Positions 1-6,586 are shown, counted from the first letter of the stretch. The stretch is 7,830 bases of DNA from Acidobacteriota bacterium (GCA_003224195.1 QHYP01000211.1:1-7830), one strand, 5' to 3'. A program made the numbers and translations. Notes: generated by a model not told the origin, from the sequence alone.

Positions 1-68
1 CCAACGACCATGGCCATCGCTGCCGCTGGCCCCAGCCCCCGAATCAGTTCAAGGCGTTTCTCGCTCAT
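1..68 (-). CDS. APC-family amino-acid permease, N-terminal fragment (runs off left edge)
   Basis: The leftward frame opening with ATG at 68-66 stays open to the window edge and encodes 22 complete codons. It begins MSEKRLELIRGLG, followed by an Ala/Met-rich hydrophobic stretch ending in VVG. A short charged N-terminus, then (V/I)RGLG and the start of a first membrane helix, is the typical opening of APC-superfamily amino-acid/polyamine permeases (family knowledge), in which VVGxxIGxGIF usually follows. The start codon overlaps the TGA of the upstream symporter (ATGA, 66-67 shared in part), and GAGG lies four bases before it, so the two genes are almost certainly translationally coupled. Substrate cannot be judged. 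The family call rests on only 22 residues. Confidence 0.7.
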   Translation of the reverse strand, partial: MSEKRLELIRGLGPAAAMAMVV

Positions 69-1522
69 CGGACCTCGGCGGACGCTGGCGAATCTTGTGC
101 GCTGCGTGCGAGACGGCTCACGAGCGCTCCCACAAGAAATGTCGTGGCGGACCCGAGGAAGACGTACCACGTGAATGCCACGTTCGTAAAGCCGTACATG
201 CACAGAATTGCCGCAAGCCCCGCGAACATGCCAATCAGCGCGCCTCGAGCTGTGGCGCGGCGGTCCAGCGTCCCGAGCAGAAACAGCCCGAGCAAGCTCC
301 CAAACGGCAGCGAAGCGACGGTGAGTCCCGTTTCAAGTAGCGGCCCCCACTTGACCAAGCCGAAGCCCAGCAGCACGGCGCCCCAAACCAGCGTCATGCC
401 GCGCGAGAGCCGAAGAAAGCGCGCCGGTTCGGTGGCGCGGCCTCGCATCCGCCCGAAGTCCAGCACGCTAGACGCGGCCAGCGAATTCAGCGAGCCGCTG
501 GCGTTGGACATCGCCACGGCCACAATCGACGCGAGGAGCAAGCCCGTGAGTCCTGTGGGCATCTCGCGCACAAGAAAGAGCGGCAGAATGCGGTCGGTGC
601 GTTCGCCCGGAGCGAGAAGCGGCGTGTGTTGCGAGAAGACGAAGAGCATTACGCCGATCAGCAGAAACACCGTGAATTGGATCAGGATGATCACGCCGCT
701 CGACAGGAGCGCAAGCCGGCTATCCCGCTGCGAACGGGCGGCCAGCAGCCGCTGCACGATGGTTTGATCCGTTCCGTGGCTCGCCATCGTCAGGAACGCG
801 CCTCCGATCAGGCCCGACCAGATCGTGTATTTTGTCGAAATATGGAACGAAAAATCCAATAGCTGAAGTTTGTGGCCCGCTGCCGCGGCCGTCTGCGTGA
901 CTTCCGGCCAGCCGCCGGGGATACGATGCAAAAGAATCCACAGCGTGATGGCCGAGCCCGTCAAATAGAGGAGCAATTGCACCACGTCGGTCCAGATCAC
1001 CGCTTTCATCCCACCCTCGAACGTATAGATGATCGTCAGCGCGATGACGATGAAGACCGCAAGGCGTTCCGACGTGCCCAGCACCACACTAACGACCAGC
1101 GCAATGGCCGAGATGCGCACGCCTTCGGCCAGCGCGCGCGTGACAAGGAACGTCGTCGCCGCCACGGCCCGCATATTTTCCCCGAAGCGTTTCTGAATCA
1201 GTTCGTAGGCCGTATAAAACTCGCCGCGAAAATAGCCCGGCAGGAGAAGCAACACAATCAACACGCGGCCAAGCAGGTACCCGAAGACTAGTTGCAGAAA
1301 ACCGAGATTCCCCACGTAGGAAATGGCTGGCGTCCCGATGATGGTCAGCGTTGAAGTCTCGGTCGCGACGATGGAGAACGCCAGCGCCCACCAAGGCGCC
1401 GTGCGCCCGCCCAGAAAATAATCGCGCGCGCTCGATTGGCCGCGCCGAAAGTGAATTCCCAGCGCCGTGATGCCGAGCAAGTAAGCGATGACAATGCCGA
1501 GATCGAGTGGATGGATGCGCAT
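65..1522 (-). CDS. Sodium:solute symporter (SSS family) permease
   Basis: This is an inner-membrane Na+-coupled transporter of the SSS family (PanF/PutP/SGLT type), 485 residues from the chosen start, with about 13 hydrophobic helices. Visible family signatures (numbered from that start) are GGMKAVIWTDVVQ (about 170-182), TDQTIVQRLLAA (251-262) and the Ser/Asn-rich AMSNASGSLNSLAA (337-350), the helix that carries Na+-site residues in this family. An ATG at 1603 would lengthen the protein by 27 residues, but those are charged and His-rich, and a good promoter at 1571-1599 would start transcription near 1564, inside that extension. MRIHPLD at 1522 opens directly into helix 1; ATG at 1543 is the alternative. 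It overlaps the APC permease by ATGA and is divergent from a BadF-type kinase, which suggests import of an amino sugar or muropeptide-derived substrate (inference). Confidence 0.93.
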   Translation of the reverse strand: MRIHPLDLGIVIAYLLGITALGIHFRRGQSSARDYFLGGRTAPWWALAFSIVATETSTLTIIGTPAISYVGNLGFLQLVFGYLLGRVLIVLLLLPGYFRGEFYTAYELIQKRFGENMRAVAATTFLVTRALAEGVRISAIALVVSVVLGTSERLAVFIVIALTIIYTFEGGMKAVIWTDVVQLLLYLTGSAITLWILLHRIPGGWPEVTQTAAAAGHKLQLLDFSFHISTKYTIWSGLIGGAFLTMASHGTDQTIVQRLLAARSQRDSRLALLSSGVIILIQFTVFLLIGVMLFVFSQHTPLLAPGERTDRILPLFLVREMPTGLTGLLLASIVAVAMSNASGSLNSLAASSVLDFGRMRGRATEPARFLRLSRGMTLVWGAVLLGFGLVKWGPLLETGLTVASLPFGSLLGLFLLGTLDRRATARGALIGMFAGLAAILCMYGFTNVAFTWYVFLGSATTFLVGALVSRLARSAQDSPASAEVR

Positions 1523-1570
1523 GCGACCATTTTCCCAGCGCATTGGGCAAACGCCAGGAAAATTCGCGTG

Positions 1571-1599
1571 ATGATAGTGACGGCCGAAGCGCTCGTCAA
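1571..1599 (-). promoter_or_regulatory. Sigma70-like promoter for the symporter/permease genes
   Basis: On the minus strand there is TTGACG (-35, plus-strand 1594-1599), a 17-bp spacer and TATCAT (-10, 1571-1576). Each hexamer matches the consensus at five of six positions. The predicted start near 1564 leaves a leader of about 20-40 nt before ATG 1543 or 1522. It argues against the longest ORF start at 1603. Confidence 0.6.
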
Positions 1600-1686
1600 G
1601 CAAGCGACGGGGTTGTCAGCGCATTGTGGGTAACGCCTCAGCCGAAGCTCCGCGCCAGGTAGCCGCATCTCGATTATGCTTGGAGC

Positions 1687-2625
1687 ATGCGCTGCGTCTT
1701 GGGATTCGATGGCGGCGGCACAAAGACAGAGTGCGTCCTGATGGACGAGACCGGCCGTGTCTTGTCGCGCGGGCGGTCAGGTCCCTCGAATCCATTCCGT
1801 GTTGGAGTGGAGAGCGCGTCGGAAGCGCTTCAATCCGCAGCCCGCGACGCCTTGCAAAGTGCCGGACGCGCCATACACGAAGTTGCCGCCGTGGTCGCGG
1901 GCCTCGCGGGAACCACTCGGCACGACTTGGCGGAGCGCATGCGCGCGGATTTGTCGCGTCTGTTCCCCGGTTCGGCTGTTAAGCTGTGCACGGACTCTGA
2001 GTTGGCGCTCGAAGCGGTGGGCGAAAGTCCAGCAATTGTCTTGGTCGCCGGAACCGGCTCGGCCGCAATTGGTCGCGATGCCGCGGGCCGCGTCGTGCGC
2101 ATCGGCGGTTATGGGCCGCAGATTAGCGATGAAGGCAGTGCTTACGACATTGGTCGCAAGGCAGTGGCGATGGCCCTCCGCGACCGCGATCGCCGCGGCA
2201 GCGATTCACCGCTCGGATCGCGCATTCTCTGCGATCTCGGCTTCACTGCTTGGGACGCGCTCAATGACCGCGCTCAAACATCTGCCGACGAAGTTTTCCC
2301 GAAAATCTTTCCCATAGTCATTGAGGCGGCGGCCGCCGGTGATGAATGCGCGCAAATCCTATTGCGCGATGCCGCGAAGGATTTGGCCGCGCTTGTCCGT
2401 AGGCTCATCGAACGCCTTGCCCTTGGCGATGTGCCGTTTATTCTCGCCAAAACCGGCGGCATGATCGGCCGCAAACCGATTTTTGACGAAGCTCTCGATG
2501 TGGCCCTGCGCGAAGGTGCGCCCCGCGCCAGCATCAGTAGCCTCTCCGTCGCGCCGGCCGAAGCTGCGGCCCGGCTGGCGCTCGAGCTGCTCGCCCCGCC
2601 GAAAAGCGCTGCGATCCCTCGCTGA
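1687..2625 (+). CDS. BadF/BadG/BcrA-type sugar kinase, probable N-acetylglucosamine kinase
   Basis: This 312-residue cytoplasmic ATP-dependent kinase belongs to the ASKHA (actin/hexokinase) fold. Visible motifs: phosphate-1 loop DGGGTKT (8-14); acidic TDSELAL (102-108), whose Asp103 lies where the catalytic base sits in NAGK-type kinases; phosphate-2 loop GTGSAAIG (122-129); GGYGPQISDEGSAYDIG (140-156), closely resembling the GGWGPxxGDEGSGxxIG block of GlcNAc kinases; and a C-terminal TGGMI segment (256-260). Size and motif order fit GlcNAc/MurNAc kinases rather than benzoyl-CoA reductase subunits, since the cysteine cluster of those is absent. Expected reaction: amino sugar + ATP to the 6-phosphate. 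It is divergent from a transporter pair and 12 nt upstream of a helical-repeat gene. The start at 1687 has GGAG only one base upstream, so the leader is unusual; a TATGCT at 1675-1680 would even allow a leaderless transcript (weak). Confidence 0.88.
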   Translation: MRCVLGFDGGGTKTECVLMDETGRVLSRGRSGPSNPFRVGVESASEALQSAARDALQSAGRAIHEVAAVVAGLAGTTRHDLAERMRADLSRLFPGSAVKLCTDSELALEAVGESPAIVLVAGTGSAAIGRDAAGRVVRIGGYGPQISDEGSAYDIGRKAVAMALRDRDRRGSDSPLGSRILCDLGFTAWDALNDRAQTSADEVFPKIFPIVIEAAAAGDECAQILLRDAAKDLAALVRRLIERLALGDVPFILAKTGGMIGRKPIFDEALDVALREGAPRASISSLSVAPAEAAARLALELLAPPKSAAIPR

Positions 2626-2637
2626 GGAACACAACCG

Positions 2638-3432
2638 ATGGAAGACGTCGCCAAAGAGCGGGCGCGAGCCCTGACCGCGAGCGTCGAGGAAATCGCCCTC
2701 CTCCTGCATCATCCTTCCACCGAGGTTCTTCGAGCGCTCCTGGAAAATCCTGCGCTCGATGAACCGCATTTGTGCCTGCTCCTCGAACGAAAAAATCTGC
2801 CAAGCGAATTGCTCGAAGAGATTGCCCAGCGCAGAGCATTCTTGAAAAGTTATCGTGTGAAGCGAGCGCTGGCATTTCATCCGCACACTCCGCGTCTCGC
2901 CAGTATGCGGCTTCTTCGCGATCTCTACTTGATGGATTTGGTGCAATTGACGCTGCAGCCCGGCATCCCCGTCGAGTCGAAACGCCTGGCGGAGGAGCAA
3001 CTGCTGACGCGGCTCGCGCAATTGCCGCTCGGCCAGAAGATCACGCTCGCGAGGCGCGGCCCGGCGCGTGTGGCGGGCGCGCTGCTGGCGGAAGGCCACG
3101 CGCAAGTTGTCGGCATCGTCTTGAACAATCCCAACATGAACGAAGCGCAAATCCTGCGCGCGCTCTCCCGCGTCAGGCTGCCACCTGCGGTCGTTGCCGC
3201 CATCGGCCGTCATCGTAAGTGGTCGCTTTCTTACAATGTTCGCGTGGCTTTGGTGCGCCATCCCGCGTCCGTGCTTGCCACCGTGCTGTCTTTCTTGCCA
3301 CAGCTCACCGTGAACGACCTGAAGGACCTGGCTGCGCCCGGGATCGTATCCGAAAACTTGCGCAAATATCTCCAGGCGGAAGTCGCGCGGCGCTTGCACA
3401 ACCGCCAGCCCAAAAAAACCGGTTCGTCCTAG
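2638..3432 (+). CDS. Helical-repeat protein of two tandem ~127-residue units, function unknown
   Basis: The protein has 264 residues, no signal peptide and no membrane helix, and is leucine/alanine/arginine-rich with a predicted all-helical look. It is an internal duplication: residues 36-82 and 163-209 align without gaps at an offset of 127, with 16 of 47 identical (e.g. LLENPALDE 34-42 against VLNNPNMNE 161-169; RVKRALAFHP 73-82 against NVRVALVRHP 200-209). The match continues through PGI at 108-110 and 234-236 with one gap. The recurring xNPxxxE and VRxALxxHP pieces recall HEAT-like or leucine-rich-repeat-variant (LRV) solenoids, which bind proteins or nucleic acid (family knowledge; assignment inferred). 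GAGGAA eight bases before ATG 2638 is a good ribosome site. The 12-nt gap after the kinase suggests co-transcription. No catalytic motif is seen and I do not recognise a named family. Confidence 0.85.
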   Translation: MEDVAKERARALTASVEEIALLLHHPSTEVLRALLENPALDEPHLCLLLERKNLPSELLEEIAQRRAFLKSYRVKRALAFHPHTPRLASMRLLRDLYLMDLVQLTLQPGIPVESKRLAEEQLLTRLAQLPLGQKITLARRGPARVAGALLAEGHAQVVGIVLNNPNMNEAQILRALSRVRLPPAVVAAIGRHRKWSLSYNVRVALVRHPASVLATVLSFLPQLTVNDLKDLAAPGIVSENLRKYLQAEVARRLHNRQPKKTGSS

Positions 3433-3536
3433 GCAGTCCTCAATCTCTTGGCATCGAGTAGTTCTAAGAGGCGCGGCGGTGGAACAAAACAGTCGTTTCC
3501 GCGTCGTCAAGATTGAAACACGCATGCGCAGTGTTC
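3433..3536. other. Spacer with no gene, upstream of the PilZ promoter
   Basis: This is the gap between the helical-repeat gene and the promoter at 3537. No open frame with coding character and no convincing terminator hairpin with a T-run was found. Readthrough from the kinase unit into the PilZ unit is therefore possible. Confidence 0.5.
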
Positions 3537-3566
3537 TTGACACTTTGCGCGCCGCGCCCGTAGCAT
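3537..3566 (+). promoter_or_regulatory. Sigma70-like promoter for the PilZ/zinc-ribbon gene pair
   Basis: A perfect TTGACA (3537-3542) is followed, after 18 bp, by TAGCAT (3561-3566, four of six consensus positions). The expected transcription start near 3573 gives a leader of about 42 nt before ATG 3615. It sits in the only non-coding gap upstream of this gene pair. Confidence 0.5.
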
Positions 3567-3614
3567 CGCGACAGAGCGTGGAAGGGGTGAGGCGGGAACT
3601 CCCCGCCCGATCGC

Positions 3615-3965
3615 ATGGGCAACGGGGAACAGGATTCAAGACAGCTCGAACGCCGCCGGGCGGCACGATTTCCTTGCCGGCTGGACCTGGAAATGGAATG
3701 GGGCTCGGCCGTGCTGCGCGGACGAATTCGCGATCTCAGCGCCAACGGTGCGTTTATCGAATTGCCGGACCCGCTTTGGATCGGCGCGGGTTTCACCGCG
3801 AGGCTTGAGCTCGGCGGGCCGGTTCAGATTGACTGTTTTGTCCGCCGTGTGGAGCCCGGACGCGGAATGGGCGTAAGCGTGAACGTAGCGCGACCCGAGA
3901 ACAGAGAGCGTTTTCAGGAACTGGTCGAGAGACTTTCCCAGGTGGTGCCTCCAGGCGCAAAATAG
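3615..3965 (+). CDS. Single-domain PilZ protein (putative c-di-GMP receptor)
   Basis: This 116-residue soluble protein carries the two hallmarks of PilZ domains: an arginine cluster RRRAAR (13-18, giving RxxxR with Arg14 and Arg18) and DLSANG (40-45, the D/NxSxxG motif). A beta-rich segment follows (GAFIEL, TARLELG, IDCFVRRVE, GMGVSVNV), then a C-terminal helix (about 95-110). In this family the two motifs wrap around cyclic di-GMP, and here both are intact, so binding is plausible. The domain fills the protein, so any output would be through a partner. An in-frame TGA at 3588-3590 and no other start codon after it fix ATG 3615 as the start; the GGCGGGAA upstream is about 16 nt away, a weak ribosome site. 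The next gene starts 7 nt after the stop, suggesting an operon. Confidence 0.9.
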   Translation: MGNGEQDSRQLERRRAARFPCRLDLEMEWGSAVLRGRIRDLSANGAFIELPDPLWIGAGFTARLELGGPVQIDCFVRRVEPGRGMGVSVNVARPENRERFQELVERLSQVVPPGAK

Positions 3966-3972
3966 TTGAGCG

Positions 3973-4572
3973 ATGACGCACTGTCTGGATTGTGGAGCGG
4001 AGCGAATCACGGACCAGTGCCCCTCGTGCGGGCTCACGTCCGCTGCCGCCGAAGTGATGTTGCGGCGGCGCTTGCTGCGGCGCACCGCCGTCTTCCTGGT
4101 GGGCTCGCTGGCGTTTCCTTACATCAGTCAGATTTATCCGCCGCTCGATCTCGACGTGATGCTGGTTTTCTACGGCGCAATTTTTTTTCTGGCGCTGGCG
4201 CTGGCCGTGCTCATTGACCACCGGGCGCGGCGTCACCAGGAGATCGAGGTCCTCAAGCGGTTCTACTTCGGGTTCGTCCCGCTGCCGTGGATTTTCGCGG
4301 CCGCTCTGTTCGTCAACGGAAAAATCAGGAGCGGGCCGGACGAGTATTACCCGACGACGGTCGTCAGCAAGTTCAACATGAAAGGCATCGTGCGGGGAAG
4401 CCAGCGCCTGCTGGTGCACTCCTGGCGCGATGGCCAGCGCGTGGAGCGCCTCGCCGTGGACGCGGATGACTTCAACCGCTTCCATGACGGCGATGCCGTG
4501 GTCGTACGGGTGCAACCCGGCGCGCTGGGAATTCCGTGGGTGTACGGCGTCTTCCGGCACGGAACGGACTGA
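3973..4572 (+). CDS. Zinc-ribbon membrane protein of unknown function
   Basis: The protein has 199 residues. The N-terminus is a compact four-cysteine zinc ribbon, CxxC-x8-CxxC (Cys4, Cys7, Cys16, Cys19). Three hydrophobic segments follow at about 38-57, 62-81 and 98-115. The basic patches RRRLLRR (31-37) and HRARRH (83-88) lie between them, so the positive-inside rule puts the ribbon in the cytoplasm and the C-terminal ~80 residues outside. That tail is polar and beta-like (SQRLLVHSWRDGQRVERLAVD, split here as 143-150 and 151-163) and ends in GIPWVYG (186-192). I do not recognise a named family; zinc-ribbon-plus-helices proteins of this kind are widespread hypotheticals. It begins 7 nt after the PilZ stop and is probably co-transcribed, so it is a candidate partner of that receptor (inference). 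Confidence 0.82.
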   Translation: MTHCLDCGAERITDQCPSCGLTSAAAEVMLRRRLLRRTAVFLVGSLAFPYISQIYPPLDLDVMLVFYGAIFFLALALAVLIDHRARRHQEIEVLKRFYFGFVPLPWIFAAALFVNGKIRSGPDEYYPTTVVSKFNMKGIVRGSQRLLVHSWRDGQRVERLAVDADDFNRFHDGDAVVVRVQPGALGIPWVYGVFRHGTD

Positions 4573-4595
4573 ATTTTCGTTTTCATGGGTGACCG

Positions 4596-4612
4596 CCCCG
4601 ATTGCATCGGGG
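4596..4612. terminator. Perfect hairpin downstream of the zinc-ribbon gene, possible terminator
   Basis: CCCCGAT, a 3-nt loop (TGC) and ATCGGGG form a perfect 7-bp stem 23 nt after the stop at 4572, in the gap between two convergent genes. It lacks a T-run on either side, so it is not a canonical intrinsic terminator. It is followed by TAAAC, as are two palindromes near 6650, so it may instead be a dispersed repeat. Confidence 0.35.
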
Positions 4613-4613
4613 T

Positions 4614-4650
4614 AAACTCCGCAAGCGGTCAACGTTCGCCGGAGGAGTTT
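4614..4650. other. Inverted repeat AAACTCC/GGAGTTT in the convergent gap
   Basis: AAACTCC (4614-4620) and GGAGTTT (4644-4650) are perfect 7-bp arms separated by 23 nt. They lie immediately beside the 4596-4612 hairpin, so the whole gap between the convergent genes is foldable. No protein frame is evident here. Its function is unknown; a role in transcript 3'-end formation is possible. Confidence 0.35.
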
Positions 4651-4675
4651 CGGATCTCACCTCCATTTTATGCGC

Positions 4676-4690
4676 GGCCGCCAGGCGGCC
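4676..4690 (-). terminator. GC-rich hairpin directly after the small exported-protein gene
   Basis: GGCCGCC and GGCGGCC (4676-4682 and 4684-4690) form a near-continuous palindrome that would fold as a 5-bp stem with a 5-nt loop. It is only two bases beyond the TAG (4693-4695) of the leftward gene. No T-run follows in that direction, so termination by this element is only a possibility. Confidence 0.35.
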
Positions 4691-4692
4691 AA

Positions 4693-5151
4693 CTAATAGG
4701 CCGGCTGGCCATTGGGCTTGAGCGGAATCTGCAGTTCGAGGACGTGGCCGTTCTTGCCCAAGCGAAAGCGGTAGCGCCGCACCGGGCCAACGTCGCGCTC
4801 GTTCCATTCCGCAATCTCGATCGGCTTATCGGGCAGATCGGACTCCGAACATTCCAGTGAATCGCCCTTCGTTGCGAGTTTCTGCGGGTCGAGGTCATAC
4901 ACCGCTTCTCCCTTCAAATCGACCAGCAGGTACCGCTTCCAGAGTTGGACCAGGATCCAGCCGTGATGTTTCTCCACGTGGTAGGCGTTCCAGGATTTCG
5001 GCGCCTGGTCGTCGAGCTTCAGCACAGCGAACGGGATCGGCTTCCACGCGAGTTTCTTTTCCGCTTGCGGCGCAGCGCCGAGGGCAATCACAGAAAGCGC
5101 GCCAGCGAAGATTGCCACTCCGCTCATCATTGCGCATCCTGCGACTCTCAT
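4693..5151 (-). CDS. Small exported protein of unknown function
   Basis: The protein has 152 residues. Residues 1-30 look like a Sec signal peptide: a short n-region with Arg2, a hydrophobic core (about 11-26) and Ala-rich candidate cleavage sites (ALGAA, then PQA before EKK at 31). The mature ~120 residues are mixed beta, with WILVQLWKRYLLVDLKGE (65-82) and a C-terminal GHVLELQIPL segment. There is no catalytic or metal motif and I do not recognise a family. It begins 21 nt after the aminotransferase stop on the same strand and is probably co-transcribed. Start is uncertain: ATG 5151 has only AGGCGA close by, whereas the ATGATG at 5130/5127 has AGGA at better spacing but would lose the basic n-region. 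The single lipobox-like Cys6 lies before the hydrophobic core, so it is not a lipoprotein. Confidence 0.75.
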   Translation of the reverse strand: MRVAGCAMMSGVAIFAGALSVIALGAAPQAEKKLAWKPIPFAVLKLDDQAPKSWNAYHVEKHHGWILVQLWKRYLLVDLKGEAVYDLDPQKLATKGDSLECSESDLPDKPIEIAEWNERDVGPVRRYRFRLGKNGHVLELQIPLKPNGQPAY

Positions 5152-5172
5152 TCGCCTATGGCACCGCGGCGT

Positions 5173-6498
5173 TCAGACGCGGACCTCGGAGAAGGCTTTG
5201 TCGAGGAGGCGCACGCCCTCGTCCACGTCGCTCTTCGAGATATTCAGCATGGGCGCAAGGCGAATGACATTGCCGAAGAGGCCGCCCTTGCCGATAAGCA
5301 AGCCGTTGTCGCGGGCGCGCTCCATCACTTGCAAGGTCGCTTCGGGAGCGGGCTCTTTTGTGCCGCGGTCTTTCACGAGTTCGAGCGCCTGCATGAGACC
5401 CATGCCGCGCACATCGCCAATCAGCGGATATTTCGATTTCAATTCCTCAAGCTTTTCGCGCAAACGGGCGCCGACGGTGTGCGCGTTCTCGAGCAACTTT
5501 TCTTCTTCAATCAGTTCGATGGTGGCGCGCGCGGCGACGCAGGTGACTGGATTGCCGCCGAAAGTGGAGATTCCAAGGCCCTGATAGGAGTCAGCAATCT
5601 CCGGCGTGGTGACGGTGAGTCCAATCGGAGCGCCGTTCGCCAGGCCCTTGGCGCCGGTCAGAATATCCGGCGTCACTTCCCACTGCTCGATGCCGAACCA
5701 TTTCTTGCCGGTGCGGCCCCAGCCGGTCTGTACTTCGTCGGAGATGAACAGACCGCCGTACTTTTTCACGATTTTGAAGACGATTTTGAAATACTCCTTC
5801 GGCGGAGTGATGAATCCCCCAGCGCCCTGGATCGGTTCGGCGATGAAGGCGGCAATCGAGCCGCTCGTCCCCGTCTGAATCAGGTTTTCGACGTCGTTGG
5901 CGCAGGCGACTTCACAGTCGGGATAGGTCAAGTGGAGCGGGCAGCGATAGCAATAGGGGCTCACGGCGTGCGCGATGCCCACGCCGATGACGCCCGCCTT
6001 GCGGTACGGCGCTTGAGCGGTGACGGAGCGAGCAAGCTGCGAGCCTCCGGAATAGGCGTTGCGGAGGGCCACCACGTCGTAGCTGCCCGTGGCCATGCGC
6101 GCAATGAGGATGGCAGCCTCATCGGCTTCGGTGCCCGAACTGGTGAAAAAGCTCTTCTGCAAAGTGCCGGGAGTGATCTGCGCGATTTTTTCGGCGAGGG
6201 CGACAATCTGCTCGTTGGGATAGAGAGTGGAAAGATGCTGGAGGCGGTCCACCTGGGCCTTGACCTTCGACGTGATTTTGGGGTTGCAGTGGCCGACGGA
6301 GACCGTCAGGATGCCGCCGAAGAAATCGAGGTATTTGCGACCTTCGACATCCCAGACGTATTGCATCTGGGCGCGGTCGGCGACGAGCGGCTTCTGGTAG
6401 TAGTTGGCGACCGAGGGCCAGAGGAATTGCTTGTGTTTTTGAATGACTTCGCCACTGCGGGTCGTCGGGGTGGCTGCGGGTTTGGCGGGAGTGCTCAT
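5173..6498 (-). CDS. Class III PLP-dependent aminotransferase (aspartate aminotransferase family)
   Basis: This 441-residue cytoplasmic enzyme transfers amino groups from an amine or amino acid to an oxo-acid using pyridoxal phosphate. Visible landmarks of fold type I class III are the phosphate-binding SSGTEADEA (120-128), ISDEVQTGWGRTG (252-264) with PLP-pyridine Asp254, TGAKGLANG (281-289) with the Schiff-base Lys284, and STFGGNP (311-317) with Thr312 for PLP phosphate. An insert at about 181-199 holds four cysteines (Cys183, 186, 195, 199) around YCYRCP and YPDCEVAC, a pattern I associate with bacterial AGXT2-like aminotransferases. Substrate is undetermined: alanine-glyoxylate, beta-alanine or omega-amino acid activity are all possible. 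GAGG lies 10 nt before ATG 6498, and a promoter sits at 6587-6615. A small exported-protein gene follows after 21 nt. Confidence 0.94.
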   Translation of the reverse strand: MSTPAKPAATPTTRSGEVIQKHKQFLWPSVANYYQKPLVADRAQMQYVWDVEGRKYLDFFGGILTVSVGHCNPKITSKVKAQVDRLQHLSTLYPNEQIVALAEKIAQITPGTLQKSFFTSSGTEADEAAILIARMATGSYDVVALRNAYSGGSQLARSVTAQAPYRKAGVIGVGIAHAVSPYCYRCPLHLTYPDCEVACANDVENLIQTGTSGSIAAFIAEPIQGAGGFITPPKEYFKIVFKIVKKYGGLFISDEVQTGWGRTGKKWFGIEQWEVTPDILTGAKGLANGAPIGLTVTTPEIADSYQGLGISTFGGNPVTCVAARATIELIEEEKLLENAHTVGARLREKLEELKSKYPLIGDVRGMGLMQALELVKDRGTKEPAPEATLQVMERARDNGLLIGKGGLFGNVIRLAPMLNISKSDVDEGVRLLDKAFSEVRV

Positions 6499-6522
6499 GC
6501 TGGTTAAACCTCATTCCGTGCG

Positions 6523-6533
6523 ACCGCTCAGCG
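6523..6533. other. Short palindrome in the aminotransferase leader
   Basis: CCGCT-C-AGCGG forms a perfect 5-bp inverted repeat about 25 nt upstream of the aminotransferase start codon, within its predicted leader. It could be a small operator half-site pair or chance in GC-rich DNA. Confidence 0.25.
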
Positions 6534-6586
6534 GCCGACATGCAGTGCGACGTATGACTGCCGACACTCTTGGCGAATTCGGATTG

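Noticed and set aside
2359..3666. 435-codon open frame on the minus strand
   Set aside because: It is antisense to the kinase end and the duplicated helical-repeat gene and spans the PilZ promoter. Its product is Arg/Gln/His-rich with no motifs, typical of a GC shadow.
3793..4632. 279-codon open frame on the minus strand
   Set aside because: It is antisense to the PilZ and zinc-ribbon genes, both of which have clear motifs and operon-like spacing; its product is His/Arg/Glu-rich without a family.
4945..6507. 520-codon open frame on the plus strand
   Set aside because: It lies antisense to the entire aminotransferase, whose motifs are unmistakable; the frame is a GC-rich mirror with no domain resemblance.
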